Assembly: GCF_002260845.1 (NCBI RefSeq)
Contig: NZ_BEDT01000001.1
Coordinates: forward strand, 1 to 64,000
Source of the DNA: Pseudolactococcus reticulitermitis
GTDB lineage: Bacteria; Bacillota; Bacilli; Lactobacillales; Streptococcaceae
Length of the DNA stretch: 64,000 nt
Direction of reading: 5' to 3'
A program made the translations under genes and the position numbers. The notes below the pieces were generated by a model. It worked only from the letters and a program-made list of their open reading frames with translations, had not been told where the DNA came from and made no database searches. Shown piece after piece: positions 8,768-18,667 of this stretch. The first letter of the stretch is position 1. The number at the start of each line of letters is the position of its first letter.

Positions 8768-11215
8768 TTATTTCAAGTTTGCCGATTTAACGCCACCTTC
8801 AATCGCCTCATCAAAGATGAAAGAACCATTTGAGGTGCGGTCGAGTAGATTTAAATCTGGTAGATTAATTTCAAACAATTTATCGGTTTGGGATTGGACT
8901 TGTAAAATTTGTAAGTCTTGATCCGTTTCAGCAAATAAATCGCCACCGTAGACGTTTTTAACGGTTCCTGAATCAAAAACTTTATGCGGTGATTTTTTAA
9001 GCTCCCGGAGTATTTGCAAGCCACGACCCGCACGGCTTTTAGCAGGAATTTCAATGAAATTCACACGTTTCAAAGAGCCACGCTGGGTCAAGACATAGAA
9101 TGAATCGGTCTCAGCAAAATAGCTTGCGACAACAAAATCACCATCTTTTAAGTTAATGGATTTAACACCAGCTGCTTTTGCCCCCACAACTGGCACATCT
9201 TGCGACGGAAATCTCAAGGCGTAGCCGTTGTAAGTGACTAACATCACATCTGCTTGTCGATCAAAGTCTACTGAAACAACTTGATCATCAGCTTGTTTAA
9301 ATTTGGCATACTGGGCTGATTTAGAGCGGTAAGTGCGCCATGGTTTGAAATCAGTCAGTGCAACTTTTTTGATTAAACCAAATTTCGTTGCGACCATTAA
9401 TTCGCGCGTTTCCAAGTCGAAATCATCTAAAATTTGGACAAATAGAATTTCTTCCTCTTGAGAAAAATTGTTGACCAAAGAAGAGCTGTGTGTGCCAATA
9501 TCTTTCCACTTAATATCATCCAGCTCATGAATCGGTCGATAGATGACATTGCCAAAAGTCGTAAATAACAACAAATGCTGAGTCGTCAGCGCTGCTTGAT
9601 GGAAAATCAGGCAATCATCTTCACGTTTGCCAATTTCTGCCAGTTTAGAGGCTGAAAAACTACGTGGCGTTGTCCGTTTGACATAGCCAGAACGCGTCAC
9701 GCTGACAATCGTTTCTTCTTTAACGATGAGTGAGGCCGCCTCCACTTCAATCGCGACCACTTCGTCCACTAAGATACTTTTACGGGGTTGCCCAAATTTC
9801 TTCTTAACTTCACGAAGTTCACGTTTCATGACATTAAACATTGTTTTTTCATCATTGATGATAGCTGACAAGGTTGTGATGCGTTCTTTGAGCTCCGCCT
9901 CTTCATTTTGTAGCGTCACCACATCGGTATTTGTCAAACGATAAAGCTGTAAGGTCACAATAGCCTCAGCCTGTGCTTCACTAAATTCATAGGAAGCCAT
10001 CAAGTTTTCTCTGGCATCCGCTTTATTATCGCTGGCACGAATGAGGGCAATGACTTCATCCAAAATGCTCAGAACACGAATCAGACCTTCCACGATATGG
10101 AGACGTTTTTCAGCTTTGTCTCGATCATAAATCGACCGTGAGCGAATGACATCTCGTTTATGGCTGATATAGCTTGACAAGATTGGGACAATCCCGACTT
10201 GACGCGGTGTGGCATTGTCAATCGCCACCATATTGAAGTTGTAATTGACCTGCAAATCGGTATATTTGAGCAGATAATTCAAAATCAGCTCAGCATCGGC
10301 ATCTTTTCTCAGCTCAATCGCAATTCGCAAGCCATCACGGTCAGATTCATCACGGACTTCCGCAATGCCTGCGACTTTCGCATTGACACGGACATCATCG
10401 ATTTTCTTGACCAAGGTTGCTTTGTTGAGTTCATAAGGAATTTCAGTGACGACAATTTCCTTTTTCCCGCCCTTGAGCTCTTCAATCTTGGTTTGAGACC
10501 GAACGACGACTTTACCTTTACCCGTTTCGTAGGCTTTTTTTATCTCAGACTTGCCTTGAATCATCGCACCCGTCGGAAAGTCTGGGCCTGGTAGAAAATC
10601 CATCAGTTTATCAACAGTGGCAGTCGGATGGTCAATCATATAGACTGTGGCATCAATGACTTCACTTAAATTATGCGTCGGAATGTCCGTCGCGTACCCC
10701 GCTGAAATTCCTGTTGACCCATTAACCAAAAGATTGGGAAAGCTGGCGGGTAAAACAGTCGGCTCTTTTTCGGTATCATCAAAATTCCAGGCAAAGGGTA
10801 CGGTGTTTTTGTCGATATCTTGTAGGAGGTAGGCGGAAATTTCAGATAGGCGGGCCTCGGTATAACGCATGGCTGCGGGTGGATCACCATCCATGGAGCC
10901 GTTATTACCATGCATTTCGACGAGGACTTGCCCCATCTTCCAGTCCTGAGAGAGGCGAACCATGGCATCATAAATCGAACTATCGCCGTGGGGATGATAG
11001 TTACCCATGATATTGCCGACGGACTTGGCAGATTTCCGGTAACCTTTGTCAAAGGTATTGCCATCTTTATTCATCGAATAGAGAATCCGCCGTTGAACGG
11101 GTTTTAAGCCATCGCGAATATCAGGCAGCGCCCGCTCCTGAATGATGTATTTTGAATAGCGACCAAATCGGTCGCCCATAATCTCCTCTAGAGAGAGTTT
11201 TTGTACATTGCTCAT
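8768..11215 (-). CDS. parC: DNA topoisomerase IV subunit A
   Basis: 815 residues. It is the DNA breakage-reunion subunit that decatenates chromosomes with ParE. The active tyrosine is Tyr118 in [11 protein letters not shown]. The quinolone-determining segment reads HPHGDSSIYD, with Ser79 and Asp83 present, i.e. the susceptible state in streptococcal numbering. Beta-pinwheel repeats fill the C-terminal third. Its length and C-terminus separate it from GyrA at 52697. It is separated from parE by two potassium-transport genes, unlike the usual parE-parC arrangement. Confidence 0.95.
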   Translation of the reverse strand: MSNVQKLSLEEIMGDRFGRYSKYIIQERALPDIRDGLKPVQRRILYSMNKDGNTFDKGYRKSAKSVGNIMGNYHPHGDSSIYDAMVRLSQDWKMGQVLVEMHGNNGSMDGDPPAAMRYTEARLSEISAYLLQDIDKNTVPFAWNFDDTEKEPTVLPASFPNLLVNGSTGISAGYATDIPTHNLSEVIDATVYMIDHPTATVDKLMDFLPGPDFPTGAMIQGKSEIKKAYETGKGKVVVRSQTKIEELKGGKKEIVVTEIPYELNKATLVKKIDDVRVNAKVAGIAEVRDESDRDGLRIAIELRKDADAELILNYLLKYTDLQVNYNFNMVAIDNATPRQVGIVPILSSYISHKRDVIRSRSIYDRDKAEKRLHIVEGLIRVLSILDEVIALIRASDNKADARENLMASYEFSEAQAEAIVTLQLYRLTNTDVVTLQNEEAELKERITTLSAIINDEKTMFNVMKRELREVKKKFGQPRKSILVDEVVAIEVEAASLIVKEETIVSVTRSGYVKRTTPRSFSASKLAEIGKREDDCLIFHQAALTTQHLLLFTTFGNVIYRPIHELDDIKWKDIGTHSSSLVNNFSQEEEILFVQILDDFDLETRELMVATKFGLIKKVALTDFKPWRTYRSKSAQYAKFKQADDQVVSVDFDRQADVMLVTYNGYALRFPSQDVPVVGAKAAGVKSINLKDGDFVVASYFAETDSFYVLTQRGSLKRVNFIEIPAKSRAGRGLQILRELKKSPHKVFDSGTVKNVYGGDLFAETDQDLQILQVQSQTDKLFEINLPDLNLLDRTSNGSFIFDEAIEGGVKSANLK

Positions 11216-11233
11216 AGTGTCTTCTTTTTCTTT

Positions 11234-11887
11234 TTATATGATTTCTGAGAATTTTTCGATGTCGTCTTTGGTGCCGACGACATAAAGGACATCGCCCAAA
11301 CCGATTTTAGTATTGTGTTTACCGATTGTAGCGGTGCCGTCTGCCTTCTTAACAAAGGCGACATTGACATGGTGATCTTGCGTGAGGTTGGCTTGAAAGA
11401 GGGTCAGACCGTTAAATTTGATATTTCTGACGACAATCTTCGCAAAGGAATAATCATCCGACAAATCGAGGTATTCCGAAATATCTGGGTGTGCTAAATT
11501 ATCGGCAACGCGATTCCCAGCATCTTTTTCTGGCTGAATAATCTTATCTGCTCCAATTTTCGTCAAGACTTTGATTTGTACATCGGTCGTGGCTTTAACG
11601 ACGACGTTTTTAGCGCCTGCCTCAATCACAATCATCGTCGTCAAAATACTGGCTTGCACATTTCTGCCAATGCCAACAACCACACCGTCAAACTTATCAA
11701 TTTCGACATTTTTAAGCACACGCTCATCCGTCGCATCCGCAATCATGACGTGCGTGGCAATATCTTTATACTCATCAATTTTTTTGGCATCCGTATCAAT
11801 CGCCACCACTTCGTGACCATTCTTGACGAGACTTTTCACCACACTAGAGCCAAAGCGCCCCAGACCAATCACACAAAAACTTTTCAT
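11234..11887 (-). CDS. ktrA: Potassium uptake regulatory subunit, Ktr/TrkA type
   Basis: 217 residues: an N-terminal RCK domain with a Rossmann nucleotide loop (VIGLGRFGSSV, about 6-16) and an acidic residue ending the second strand (VVAIDTD), then an RCK_C domain from about 135. Such rings bind ATP/ADP or cyclic di-AMP and gate the KtrB channel. It lies 36 bp downstream of ktrB and 18 bp upstream of parC, so all three may share a transcript. Confidence 0.9.
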   Translation of the reverse strand: MKSFCVIGLGRFGSSVVKSLVKNGHEVVAIDTDAKKIDEYKDIATHVMIADATDERVLKNVEIDKFDGVVVGIGRNVQASILTTMIVIEAGAKNVVVKATTDVQIKVLTKIGADKIIQPEKDAGNRVADNLAHPDISEYLDLSDDYSFAKIVVRNIKFNGLTLFQANLTQDHHVNVAFVKKADGTATIGKHNTKIGLGDVLYVVGTKDDIEKFSEII

Positions 11888-11923
11888 CTCATCTTCTTTC
11901 TTTTAGGCTAGTTCAGTCAAGCC

Positions 11924-13264
11924 TTAACCGACGACAATTTCTTCTTCTGGATAACGAATCAATTCTTCATCTACTTTAGCATGGCTACTGAGGGCATAAA
12001 TCACGGTCATAATCCCAATTCGCCCAATAAACATTAGTACCATGATCAAGAGTTTACCAATCGCAGTCAAATCAGGGGTCAAGCCTAAAGATAGGCCAAC
12101 CGTCGCTAGTGCCGAGATAACTTCGAAAAAGACATATTCAATCCCATTATTTAGTGGCAAATTTTCTGTGATCAGTAAAACAAATGAAAACATAAAGATA
12201 ATCGCCAGATAAATGAAAATGATTTCGTAGACACGACGAATTGTCCGGCGTGGAATTTGTCTTTCGTGGTAAATCGTTTTGAAACGATTGCTAAAAATGT
12301 AGCGGATGTTCATCACTAGCACACCAAACGTCGTCGTCTTGACGCCACCAGCAGTCGAACCCGACGTGCCACCAATAAACATCAGCACCATGGTCAAGAC
12401 CAGACTGGCATAGCTTGTCGCATTATAGTTACTAAAGGTAAAACCACCAGAACGCGGAGTGATACTCAGGAAAAAATTCTGTGCCAAAAATGTCAGTGGA
12501 TGACCATTAAAACTTTTGATATTGAGCAGACTGTATAAAACTGTGCCCGCAACGACTAAAATTGCCGTCATTGTCAAAGCCAAGCGAGAATGGAGGGTGA
12601 TTTTCTTCACCTCCCAAAAACTAATCAAGTCAAACCAGACGATAAAGCCAAAGGAGCCCGATAAAATCAGAAAACTCATAATCATCAGGACATAGGGATT
12701 ATCTCTAAACTGAAAGAGGGATGTCTCAAATAAGTCAAAGCCAGCGTTAGAATGAGCCGAAACCGCATGGAAAACGCTAAACCAAATCCCTTTTCCCCAG
12801 CCAAATTTAGGAATGAAATCCACACTCAGCAACACCGCACCGATAAGTTGTGTCACCAAGGACAGCTTGACAATGGCCTTGACTAACTTATCACCGTTGT
12901 TAATACTCGTGAAATTATAGGCATCACGAATCAGCATTTTAGATTTGAATGAGGGATGCTGCCCTGTCATGTTCAACAAAAGCACTAAGAAACTCATAAA
13001 TCCCAGACCACCTACTTCAACCATGATCAGAATAATCACTTGACCAAAAGTATTCCAGTGGTCGGCAGTATTGACAACGGCCAAGCCCGTCACACAAGTC
13101 GCTGAAACAGCCATAAACAAGCTGTCCAAATAAGAGGTTGCTTGCCCATTTTGGTCCGAAATAGGCAAGGCTAGAAAAATCGAGCCAATCAGAATCACAG
13201 ATAAAAATCCGAAGATAATCATCTGTGGCGGTTTCATTTGTTTGATAAATTGGGGCATAGGCAT
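11924..13264 (-). CDS. ktrB: Potassium transporter, KtrB/TrkH type
   Basis: 446 residues, multi-spanning membrane protein with four pore-loop repeats. Selectivity-filter glycines are visible in TCVTGLAV, SAHSNAGFD, ITPRSGGFT and ATVGLSLG. It is the K+/Na+-conducting subunit partnered by the RCK protein encoded next. The ATG follows the parE stop by one base, so translation is probably coupled. Whether it is ktrB or ktrD cannot be decided from the sequence. Confidence 0.92.
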   Translation of the reverse strand: MPMPQFIKQMKPPQMIIFGFLSVILIGSIFLALPISDQNGQATSYLDSLFMAVSATCVTGLAVVNTADHWNTFGQVIILIMVEVGGLGFMSFLVLLLNMTGQHPSFKSKMLIRDAYNFTSINNGDKLVKAIVKLSLVTQLIGAVLLSVDFIPKFGWGKGIWFSVFHAVSAHSNAGFDLFETSLFQFRDNPYVLMIMSFLILSGSFGFIVWFDLISFWEVKKITLHSRLALTMTAILVVAGTVLYSLLNIKSFNGHPLTFLAQNFFLSITPRSGGFTFSNYNATSYASLVLTMVLMFIGGTSGSTAGGVKTTTFGVLVMNIRYIFSNRFKTIYHERQIPRRTIRRVYEIIFIYLAIIFMFSFVLLITENLPLNNGIEYVFFEVISALATVGLSLGLTPDLTAIGKLLIMVLMFIGRIGIMTVIYALSSHAKVDEELIRYPEEEIVVG

Positions 13265-13265
13265 C

Positions 13266-15221
13266 TTATTGCATCACTTCACTTTTCTCTTCAAGCGTAA
13301 ATTCAACATTATTTTCAATCCATTTACGGCGTGGCTCGACTTTATCGCCCATGAGCACCGACACACGCTTTTCAGCCTGCGCCACATCATCCAAAGTCAC
13401 CTGAATCAAGGTTCTACTGTCAGGATTCATGGTCGTTTCCCAAAGCTGGTCAGCATTCATCTCGCCCAGTCCTTTGTATCGCTGTAAAATCGCGCCTTTC
13501 CCAAAATGCTTGCGCACTTCGTTTAATTCACTATCAGTCCAGGCATACTCAAGTTTTTCGGATTTCCCTTTCCCTTGACTCATTTTATAAAGCGGTGGCA
13601 GGGCAATGTAGACATGACCATTTTCAACGAGTGGTTTCATGTAGCGATAAAAGAAAGTCAGTAACAAGGTTTGAATATGGGCACCGTCGGTATCGGCATC
13701 GGTCATGATGATGATTTTATCGTAGTTAATATCCGAAATATCAAAATCAGCGCCAACTCCCGCACCAATCGTGTAAATCATGGTATTAATTTCTTCATTT
13801 TTGAGAATGTCTGCCATTTTGGCTTTCTCAGTATTGATGACCTTACCTCGAAGTGGTAAAATCGCCTGAAACTTACGGTCACGGCCTTGTTTAGCAGAAC
13901 CGCCAGCGGAATCTCCTTCGACTAAATACAATTCGTTTTTAGCAGGATTTTTACCCTGAGCTGGCGTCAACTTGCCTGATAAAAGCCCCTTATCTTTCTT
14001 GCCTTTTTTACCCGTTCTCGCATCATCACGCGCTTTTCGAGCAGCCTCACGCGCATCACGCGCCTTAATCGCTTTGCGGATTAGGTTTTGTGATAATTCC
14101 GCATTCTCCATCAGGAAAAAGGCTAATTTATCACTGACGATGTTATCAACGATTGGGCGGGCTTTGGGACTACCTAATTTATCCTTGGTTTGCCCTTCAA
14201 ACTGGAGATGTTCTTCGGGTACAAGGACAGATAGAATCGCTGTTAAGCCTTCTCGGTAATCAGAGCCCTCTAGGTTCTTATCCTTTTCTTTAAGCAAGCC
14301 AACTTTTCTAGCATACTCGTTCATCGATTTGGTAATGGCTTGTTTGAGTCCTGCTTCGTGCGTCCCACCATCTTTTGTTTTAACGTTATTGACGAAACTG
14401 AGAATGTTGTCAGAATAGCCGTCATTGTACTGAATGGCCACTTCAACTTGGAAATTCTCAGCTTCCCCTGCAAAATACATGACAGGTGTTAAGGTATCCT
14501 TATCTTCATTGAGGTAAGCGACAAAATCTTGCACACCATTTTCATAGTGGAAACTTGCTGATTCAGGTTGACCATCAATCTCATTACGTTCGTCTGTCAA
14601 GGTCAATGTGACATTTGGCAAAAGAAAAGCAGATTCATTGAGGCGGTCAAAAATGGTACTGTATTTAAAGTCTGTCGTTGAAAAAATCGTCGCATCTGGC
14701 ATAAAGTGGACTTTTGTACCCGTTTTAGATTTGGGTGCTTTACCGATTTTTTCGAGCGTTGTAACCGGTTTGCCACCATTTTCAAAACGTTGGCGGTAGA
14801 CCACACCATCACGCGTGATTTCAACTTCAAGATAACTTGAGAGAGCATTCACGACAGATGAACCAACACCATGAAGACCGCCTGACGTTTTATAGCCACC
14901 TTGCCCAAACTTACCACCCGCGTGGAGGACGGTGAAGATAACTTCAACGGTTGGAATCCCAGTTGCGTGCGTCCCAACTGGCATCCCACGACCGCTATCA
15001 GAGACGGTCAGTGAGCCGTCTTGATGGATTGTCACCTTAATGTCATCACCGAAACCAGATAAAGCTTCATCAACAGCATTGTCGACAATTTCCCAGACCA
15101 AATGGTGGAGACCAATCCCATCGGTTGACCCAATATACATTCCTGGGCGCTTACGAACTGCATCAAGACCCTCCAAAACCTGAATGGCATCATCATTGTA
15201 ATTATTAATATCTATTGTCAA
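13266..15221 (-). CDS. parE: DNA topoisomerase IV subunit B
   Basis: 651 residues. GHKL ATPase motifs are EIVDNAVDEA (about 45) and DSGRGMP (about 75). The TOPRIM domain has YLVEGDSAGGSAKQGRDRKF and DADTDGAH. It supplies ATP-driven strand capture to ParC. The start is TTG at 15219-15221, with AAAGGA 8 bases upstream and no competing ATG before the conserved start. The leader contains a long hairpin. Confidence 0.95.
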   Translation of the reverse strand: MTIDINNYNDDAIQVLEGLDAVRKRPGMYIGSTDGIGLHHLVWEIVDNAVDEALSGFGDDIKVTIHQDGSLTVSDSGRGMPVGTHATGIPTVEVIFTVLHAGGKFGQGGYKTSGGLHGVGSSVVNALSSYLEVEITRDGVVYRQRFENGGKPVTTLEKIGKAPKSKTGTKVHFMPDATIFSTTDFKYSTIFDRLNESAFLLPNVTLTLTDERNEIDGQPESASFHYENGVQDFVAYLNEDKDTLTPVMYFAGEAENFQVEVAIQYNDGYSDNILSFVNNVKTKDGGTHEAGLKQAITKSMNEYARKVGLLKEKDKNLEGSDYREGLTAILSVLVPEEHLQFEGQTKDKLGSPKARPIVDNIVSDKLAFFLMENAELSQNLIRKAIKARDAREAARKARDDARTGKKGKKDKGLLSGKLTPAQGKNPAKNELYLVEGDSAGGSAKQGRDRKFQAILPLRGKVINTEKAKMADILKNEEINTMIYTIGAGVGADFDISDINYDKIIIMTDADTDGAHIQTLLLTFFYRYMKPLVENGHVYIALPPLYKMSQGKGKSEKLEYAWTDSELNEVRKHFGKGAILQRYKGLGEMNADQLWETTMNPDSRTLIQVTLDDVAQAEKRVSVLMGDKVEPRRKWIENNVEFTLEEKSEVMQ

Positions 15222-15250
15222 TTTACTTTTCCTTTGGACATACAGTCTAG

Positions 15251-15311
15251 ATTTTTCAAATCAAACGGTGTTCAGACCTTTTAAGTCTATCATCTGAATG
15301 ATTTGAAAAAT
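15251..15311 (-). promoter_or_regulatory. Long stem-loop in the parE leader
   Basis: Perfect 13-bp arms (15251-15263 and 15299-15311, ATTTTTCAAATCA and its complement) enclose a second 6-bp arm pair (TTCAGA/TCTGAA). The structure would start at the predicted +1 and end about 17 bases before the parE ribosome site. No T-run follows, so it is not a terminator. Confidence 0.5.
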
Positions 15312-15323
15312 GCTCTATACTAT

Positions 15324-15352
15324 AGAATACCTTATTTTCTTGATTTTGGCAA
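15324..15352 (-). promoter_or_regulatory. Candidate promoter of parE
   Basis: TTGCCA (15347-15352) and TATTCT (15324-15329) are exactly 17 bases apart on the minus strand, about 100 bases before the parE start. A TTGACA/TATACT pair further upstream (15368-15394) has only a 15-base spacer. Confidence 0.55.
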
Positions 15353-15392
15353 AAAACTTCTGATTTAAGTATACACGACAATTCATTTTGTC

Positions 15393-15418
15393 AAAAAAAC
15401 ACCTCTTTTGAGATGTTT
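15393..15418 (-). terminator. Minus-strand terminator upstream of parE
   Basis: Arms ACATCTC / GAGGTGT with an AAAA loop are followed by seven T residues on the minus strand. No minus-strand gene ends here, so it may end a small RNA or read-through from topA. Confidence 0.6.
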
Positions 15419-15444
15419 TCAATTGTTAAATCAACAAATTGTAG

Positions 15445-15633
15445 TATAAAAAGAACTTAGTCATAAATCAAAGTCTTAATACCTCGGCAAGCCATTTGTC
15501 AATAAACAATAATATGGACTATCGGAAGTATAGTTCCACTTTTCTAAAATATATTCAAAAAATATAAGTATAGTTCCTGTTTCTGTAAAGATACTAGAAC
15601 AAATCTAAAAAGAGATTTTGAGTCTCTTTTTTA
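15445..15633 (+). ncRNA. Candidate small RNA between parE and topA
   Basis: On the plus strand TTGTTA (15423-15428) and TATAAA (15445-15450), 16 bases apart, could start a transcript near 15457. It would end at a clear terminator (arms AAAAAGAGA and TCTCTTTTT, 15607-15633), giving about 176 nt with no ORF. Two copies of AAGTATAGTTCC (15526-15537 and 15566-15577) lie 40 bp apart inside. The terminator also works in the other direction, so orientation is uncertain. Confidence 0.35.
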
Positions 15634-15696
15634 TGATACAGATTCTAAAGCATATTTCTATTCACGTATTGAATGAAATTTTAAAAAACAACAAGC

Positions 15697-15727
15697 AAAA
15701 AACGCTATCAACCGACAGCGTTTTTTT
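15697..15727. terminator. Terminator downstream of topA
   Basis: Arms AAAACGCT / AGCGTTTT (15699-15706 and 15717-15724) carry T-runs on both strands. They lie 14 bases past the topA stop. Confidence 0.8.
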
Positions 15728-15740
15728 GATTTAAAATAGA

Positions 15741-17891
15741 TTACTTAATCTTCTCTTCTTCATAATCGCCATTACTACACACGACCTGTTTACCACCACC
15801 ACGGACTTTCTTCTCAACCAAGAATTGACCACATTTTGGACAATCTCGACCGATGGGTTTATCCCATGAGGTAAATTCACAGTCTGGATAGCGGGCACAG
15901 CCGTAAAAAATCCGATTGCGTTTAGACTTACGTTCAATGACTTGACCTTCGTGACAAGTCGGGCAAACAACACCAATTTCCTTGACGATCGCCATGGTAT
16001 TGCGACAGTCTGGGAAATTACTGCAGGCGTAGAACTTGCCGTATTTGCCAAGTTTAATCACCATCGGATGGCCACAAACATCGCAATCAAAACCGGCAGG
16101 CTCATCTTTTATCTGGATTTTTTCAATCTCGGTTTCAGCTTTTTCAAGCTCAACGGCGAAAGGTTGATAGAACTCATCGACGACCTCCACCCATTGGCGC
16201 ATGCCGTGTTCGACATCATCCAATGACTGCTCCATATCGACTGTAAATTCAGTGTTGACGATATTGGGGAAGAATTCGACGACCATGTTATTGACGATTT
16301 CACCGAGTTCTGTCGGTTCAAAGCGCTTAGCTGAGAGTTTGACATAGTAACGGCGCTGAATCGTTTCAAGCGTTGGCGCATAGGTTGACGGGCGACCGAC
16401 ACCGATTTCTTCCAATGTTTTGATTAGCGTGGCTTCACTGAAACGTGCTGGTGGCTGCGTGAAATGCTGCTCAGGCTTGATATTGTCTTTCTTAACAACA
16501 TCACCCTCAGCCATTTCCGGCAGCATCTTGTTCTTATCCGCATCATTGTAAACCGCCATATAACCGTCAAATTTGACTTGTGAGCCATTTGCCGTAAACA
16601 TGACCCCATTTTGCGAAAGATTGACTTTCACCGTATCAAAAACAGCAGGCGTCATTTGGCTGGCAACGAAACGATTCCAAATCAGGCGATAGAGCTTGAG
16701 CTGATCTTTATCGAGATATTTGGCAATGGTCTCAGGCGTATTTAAAACGTTGGACGGCCGAATGGCCTCATGGGCATCCTGAGCACCCGCGACATTTTTA
16801 ACTTTACTGCCGTGTTTACTATATTTTTCGCCAAAGGTATCGACGATATAACTGGCTGCTGCCGCTTGTGCAACTGGTGAAATACGTGTCGAGTCGGTCC
16901 GCATATAGGTAATCAACCCCTGATGACCGTTAGGACCTAAGGTAATTCCCTCATACAATTGTTGCGCAACAGACATGGTCTTACGCGCTCTGAAATTGAT
17001 TTTGTTGGCTGAATCTTGTTGGAGAGAAGATGTCGTATAGGGCAGTGGTGCATTGCGACGACGTTCTTTCTTGTCAACTTTATTGACAGTAAATTCGTCT
17101 GTCGTCAGGCGTTCCATAACTTCTAAGACATCAGAATTTTTGTGTAGTTTCTTCTTCTTATCGTCAAGACCATAGAAACTACCTGGAAATTTCTTAGTCC
17201 CTTTTTTGAAATTGCCTTCAATTGACCAGTATTCTTCTGGAATAAAGGCATTAATTTCATTTTCACGGTCAATGATTAGTTTTAAGGCGATGGATTGGAC
17301 ACGACCTGCCGACAAGCCTTTTTTAATCTTCTTCCAAAGAATTGGCGAGATGGAATAGCCGACTAAACGGTCTAAAATTCGACGGGCTTGTTGGGCATCT
17401 ACCAAGTCCAAATCAATCGAACGTGGTTCTTTAAAAGCATCTTTGACCGCATCCTTGGTAATCTCATTAAAGACGACACGATTTTTATCCTTAACATCAA
17501 GCCCTAAAATATGCGCCAAATGCCAAGCAATCGCTTCTCCCTCTCTATCCGGGTCACTTGCAAGATAGACAGCTTTAGCATTTTTAGCTTCTTTTTTAAG
17601 GGAATTAATCAAAGGACCTTTGCCTCGAATATTGATATATTGAGGTTCGTAGTCGTGTTCAATATCAACAGACATGGTTGATTTCTTCAAATCACGGATA
17701 TGCCCGACAGACGCCACAACTTTGTAATTGCGACCGAGATATTTTTCAATCGTCTTTGCCTTAGCAGGTGATTCGACAATGACCAAATTCTTTTTAATTT
17801 TTGTTGCTGCTCTTTTCTTAGTTGTTTTTTTAGCCGTCGTTTTTTTAACGGCTGGTTTCTTTGTTGTCGCTGTTACCATGTGGCTAGCCAA
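15741..17891 (-). CDS. topA: DNA topoisomerase I
   Basis: 716 residues. It relaxes negative supercoils by single-strand passage. The TOPRIM domain has [16 protein letters not shown] and [12 protein letters not shown], and the active tyrosine is in [13 protein letters not shown]. Three C-terminal zinc-ribbon modules carry CxxC pairs (CDVCGHP, CPTCHEG, CPKCGQF). An unusual Lys/Ala/Thr-rich segment of about 35 residues precedes the TOPRIM. The start is TTG 17891 or ATG 17880; GGAG lies 15 bases before the TTG, so neither is ideal. Confidence 0.95.
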   Translation of the reverse strand: MASHMVTATTKKPAVKKTTAKKTTKKRAATKIKKNLVIVESPAKAKTIEKYLGRNYKVVASVGHIRDLKKSTMSVDIEHDYEPQYINIRGKGPLINSLKKEAKNAKAVYLASDPDREGEAIAWHLAHILGLDVKDKNRVVFNEITKDAVKDAFKEPRSIDLDLVDAQQARRILDRLVGYSISPILWKKIKKGLSAGRVQSIALKLIIDRENEINAFIPEEYWSIEGNFKKGTKKFPGSFYGLDDKKKKLHKNSDVLEVMERLTTDEFTVNKVDKKERRRNAPLPYTTSSLQQDSANKINFRARKTMSVAQQLYEGITLGPNGHQGLITYMRTDSTRISPVAQAAAASYIVDTFGEKYSKHGSKVKNVAGAQDAHEAIRPSNVLNTPETIAKYLDKDQLKLYRLIWNRFVASQMTPAVFDTVKVNLSQNGVMFTANGSQVKFDGYMAVYNDADKNKMLPEMAEGDVVKKDNIKPEQHFTQPPARFSEATLIKTLEEIGVGRPSTYAPTLETIQRRYYVKLSAKRFEPTELGEIVNNMVVEFFPNIVNTEFTVDMEQSLDDVEHGMRQWVEVVDEFYQPFAVELEKAETEIEKIQIKDEPAGFDCDVCGHPMVIKLGKYGKFYACSNFPDCRNTMAIVKEIGVVCPTCHEGQVIERKSKRNRIFYGCARYPDCEFTSWDKPIGRDCPKCGQFLVEKKVRGGGKQVVCSNGDYEEEKIK

Positions 17892-18013
17892 CTTTCTATC
17901 AGATTACTCCACCTATCATAACGGCTTTTTTTCTGATTGTCAAGACAAATCTGTTTTTCTTATAGGAAAAACGTGATTTTTTTGCTACAAGAAATAGGCC
18001 TTTTGAGATAAAA

Positions 18014-18073
18014 TGTAACACTTAGGTATTACTGATTGACCTATTTCTTTTTTAGTGTTACAATGGTGTTACC
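18014..18073. promoter_or_regulatory. Promoter and operator of the RelBE module
   Basis: TTGACC (18036-18041) and TACAAT (18059-18064) are 17 bases apart on the plus strand. TGTAACACT (18014-18022) and AGTGTTACA (18054-18062) form a perfect inverted repeat, and a further half-palindrome GGTGTTACC lies at 18065-18073. The repeats cover the promoter, as expected for autorepression by a ribbon-helix-helix antitoxin. Confidence 0.75.
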
Positions 18074-18091
18074 AAGAAAGGAGCTACCATT

Positions 18092-18337
18092 ATGGCAACT
18101 ATTACAATTAAAGTCCAAGACAGTGAAAAACAATTTTTCCAAGCGATGGCCAAGTTTGAGGGGTTATCATTGTCCGAAAGCATCAAACGCACAATGCTTG
18201 AAAAATACGAGAATGAATATGATTTAAAGCTTGCAGAAACTTCTGTTGCTGAATTTCAAGAATACATCGTAACAGGCAAACCAGTCCAATCTTGGGAAGA
18301 CTTACAAGCGGAATTGGGGCTTGATGATGACCTATGA
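18092..18337 (+). CDS. relB: RelB-type antitoxin (ribbon-helix-helix)
   Basis: 81 residues. The N-terminus (TITIKVQDSEKQFFQAMA) fits a ribbon-helix-helix DNA-binding strand and helix, followed by SLSESIKRTMLEKYENEYD; the C-terminal half is acidic and would bind the toxin. AGGAG precedes the ATG by 8 bases. It overlaps the toxin gene by 17 bp. Family knowledge says the pair represses its own promoter, and the inverted repeats upstream agree. Confidence 0.85.
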   Translation: MATITIKVQDSEKQFFQAMAKFEGLSLSESIKRTMLEKYENEYDLKLAETSVAEFQEYIVTGKPVQSWEDLQAELGLDDDL

Positions 18338-18593
18338 TTTTGTCCCATCCCCTAAATTTAATCGTCAATTTCGTAAACTAGATAAATTTACCCAAAAACG
18401 TATTCAAAACTATATCAATCAGGCCATCTTAAAAGCTGATGACCCACACGACTATGGCAAACAACTTGTCGGCGATTTAGCGGGACTTTGGCGTTATCGC
18501 ATTGGAGACTATCGGTTAATCGTCATGATTAAAGATAATGAGCTGATGATTCTTGCCTTGCAGATTAGTCATAGACGAGATGTTTATAGATAG
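18321..18593 (+). CDS. relE: RelE/ParE-family toxin
   Basis: Up to 90 residues; ATGs at 18321 and 18324 compete. It has the RelE pattern: YDFVPSPKFNRQFRKLDK, a long basic helix, LAGLWRYRIGDYRLIVMI and a C-terminal HRRDVY. RelE members cleave mRNA at the ribosome, and the terminal RxxxxY fits that group. Activity is inferred. The frame is intact, so the module is probably functional. Confidence 0.85.
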   Translation: MMMTYDFVPSPKFNRQFRKLDKFTQKRIQNYINQAILKADDPHDYGKQLVGDLAGLWRYRIGDYRLIVMIKDNELMILALQISHRRDVYR

Positions 18594-18613
18594 AAAAACT
18601 ATCTATTTCAATC

Positions 18614-18653
18614 AAAAAACTTTCATGTTCAATAGCGAAGATGAAAGTTTTTT
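18614..18653. terminator. Bidirectional terminator between relE and ROK gene
   Basis: 13-bp perfect arms AAAAAACTTTCAT / ATGAAAGTTTTTT around a 14-base loop. It can end relE on the plus strand and the PTS-operon transcript on the minus strand. Confidence 0.85.
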
Positions 18654-18667
18654 ACTTTGATATGATA

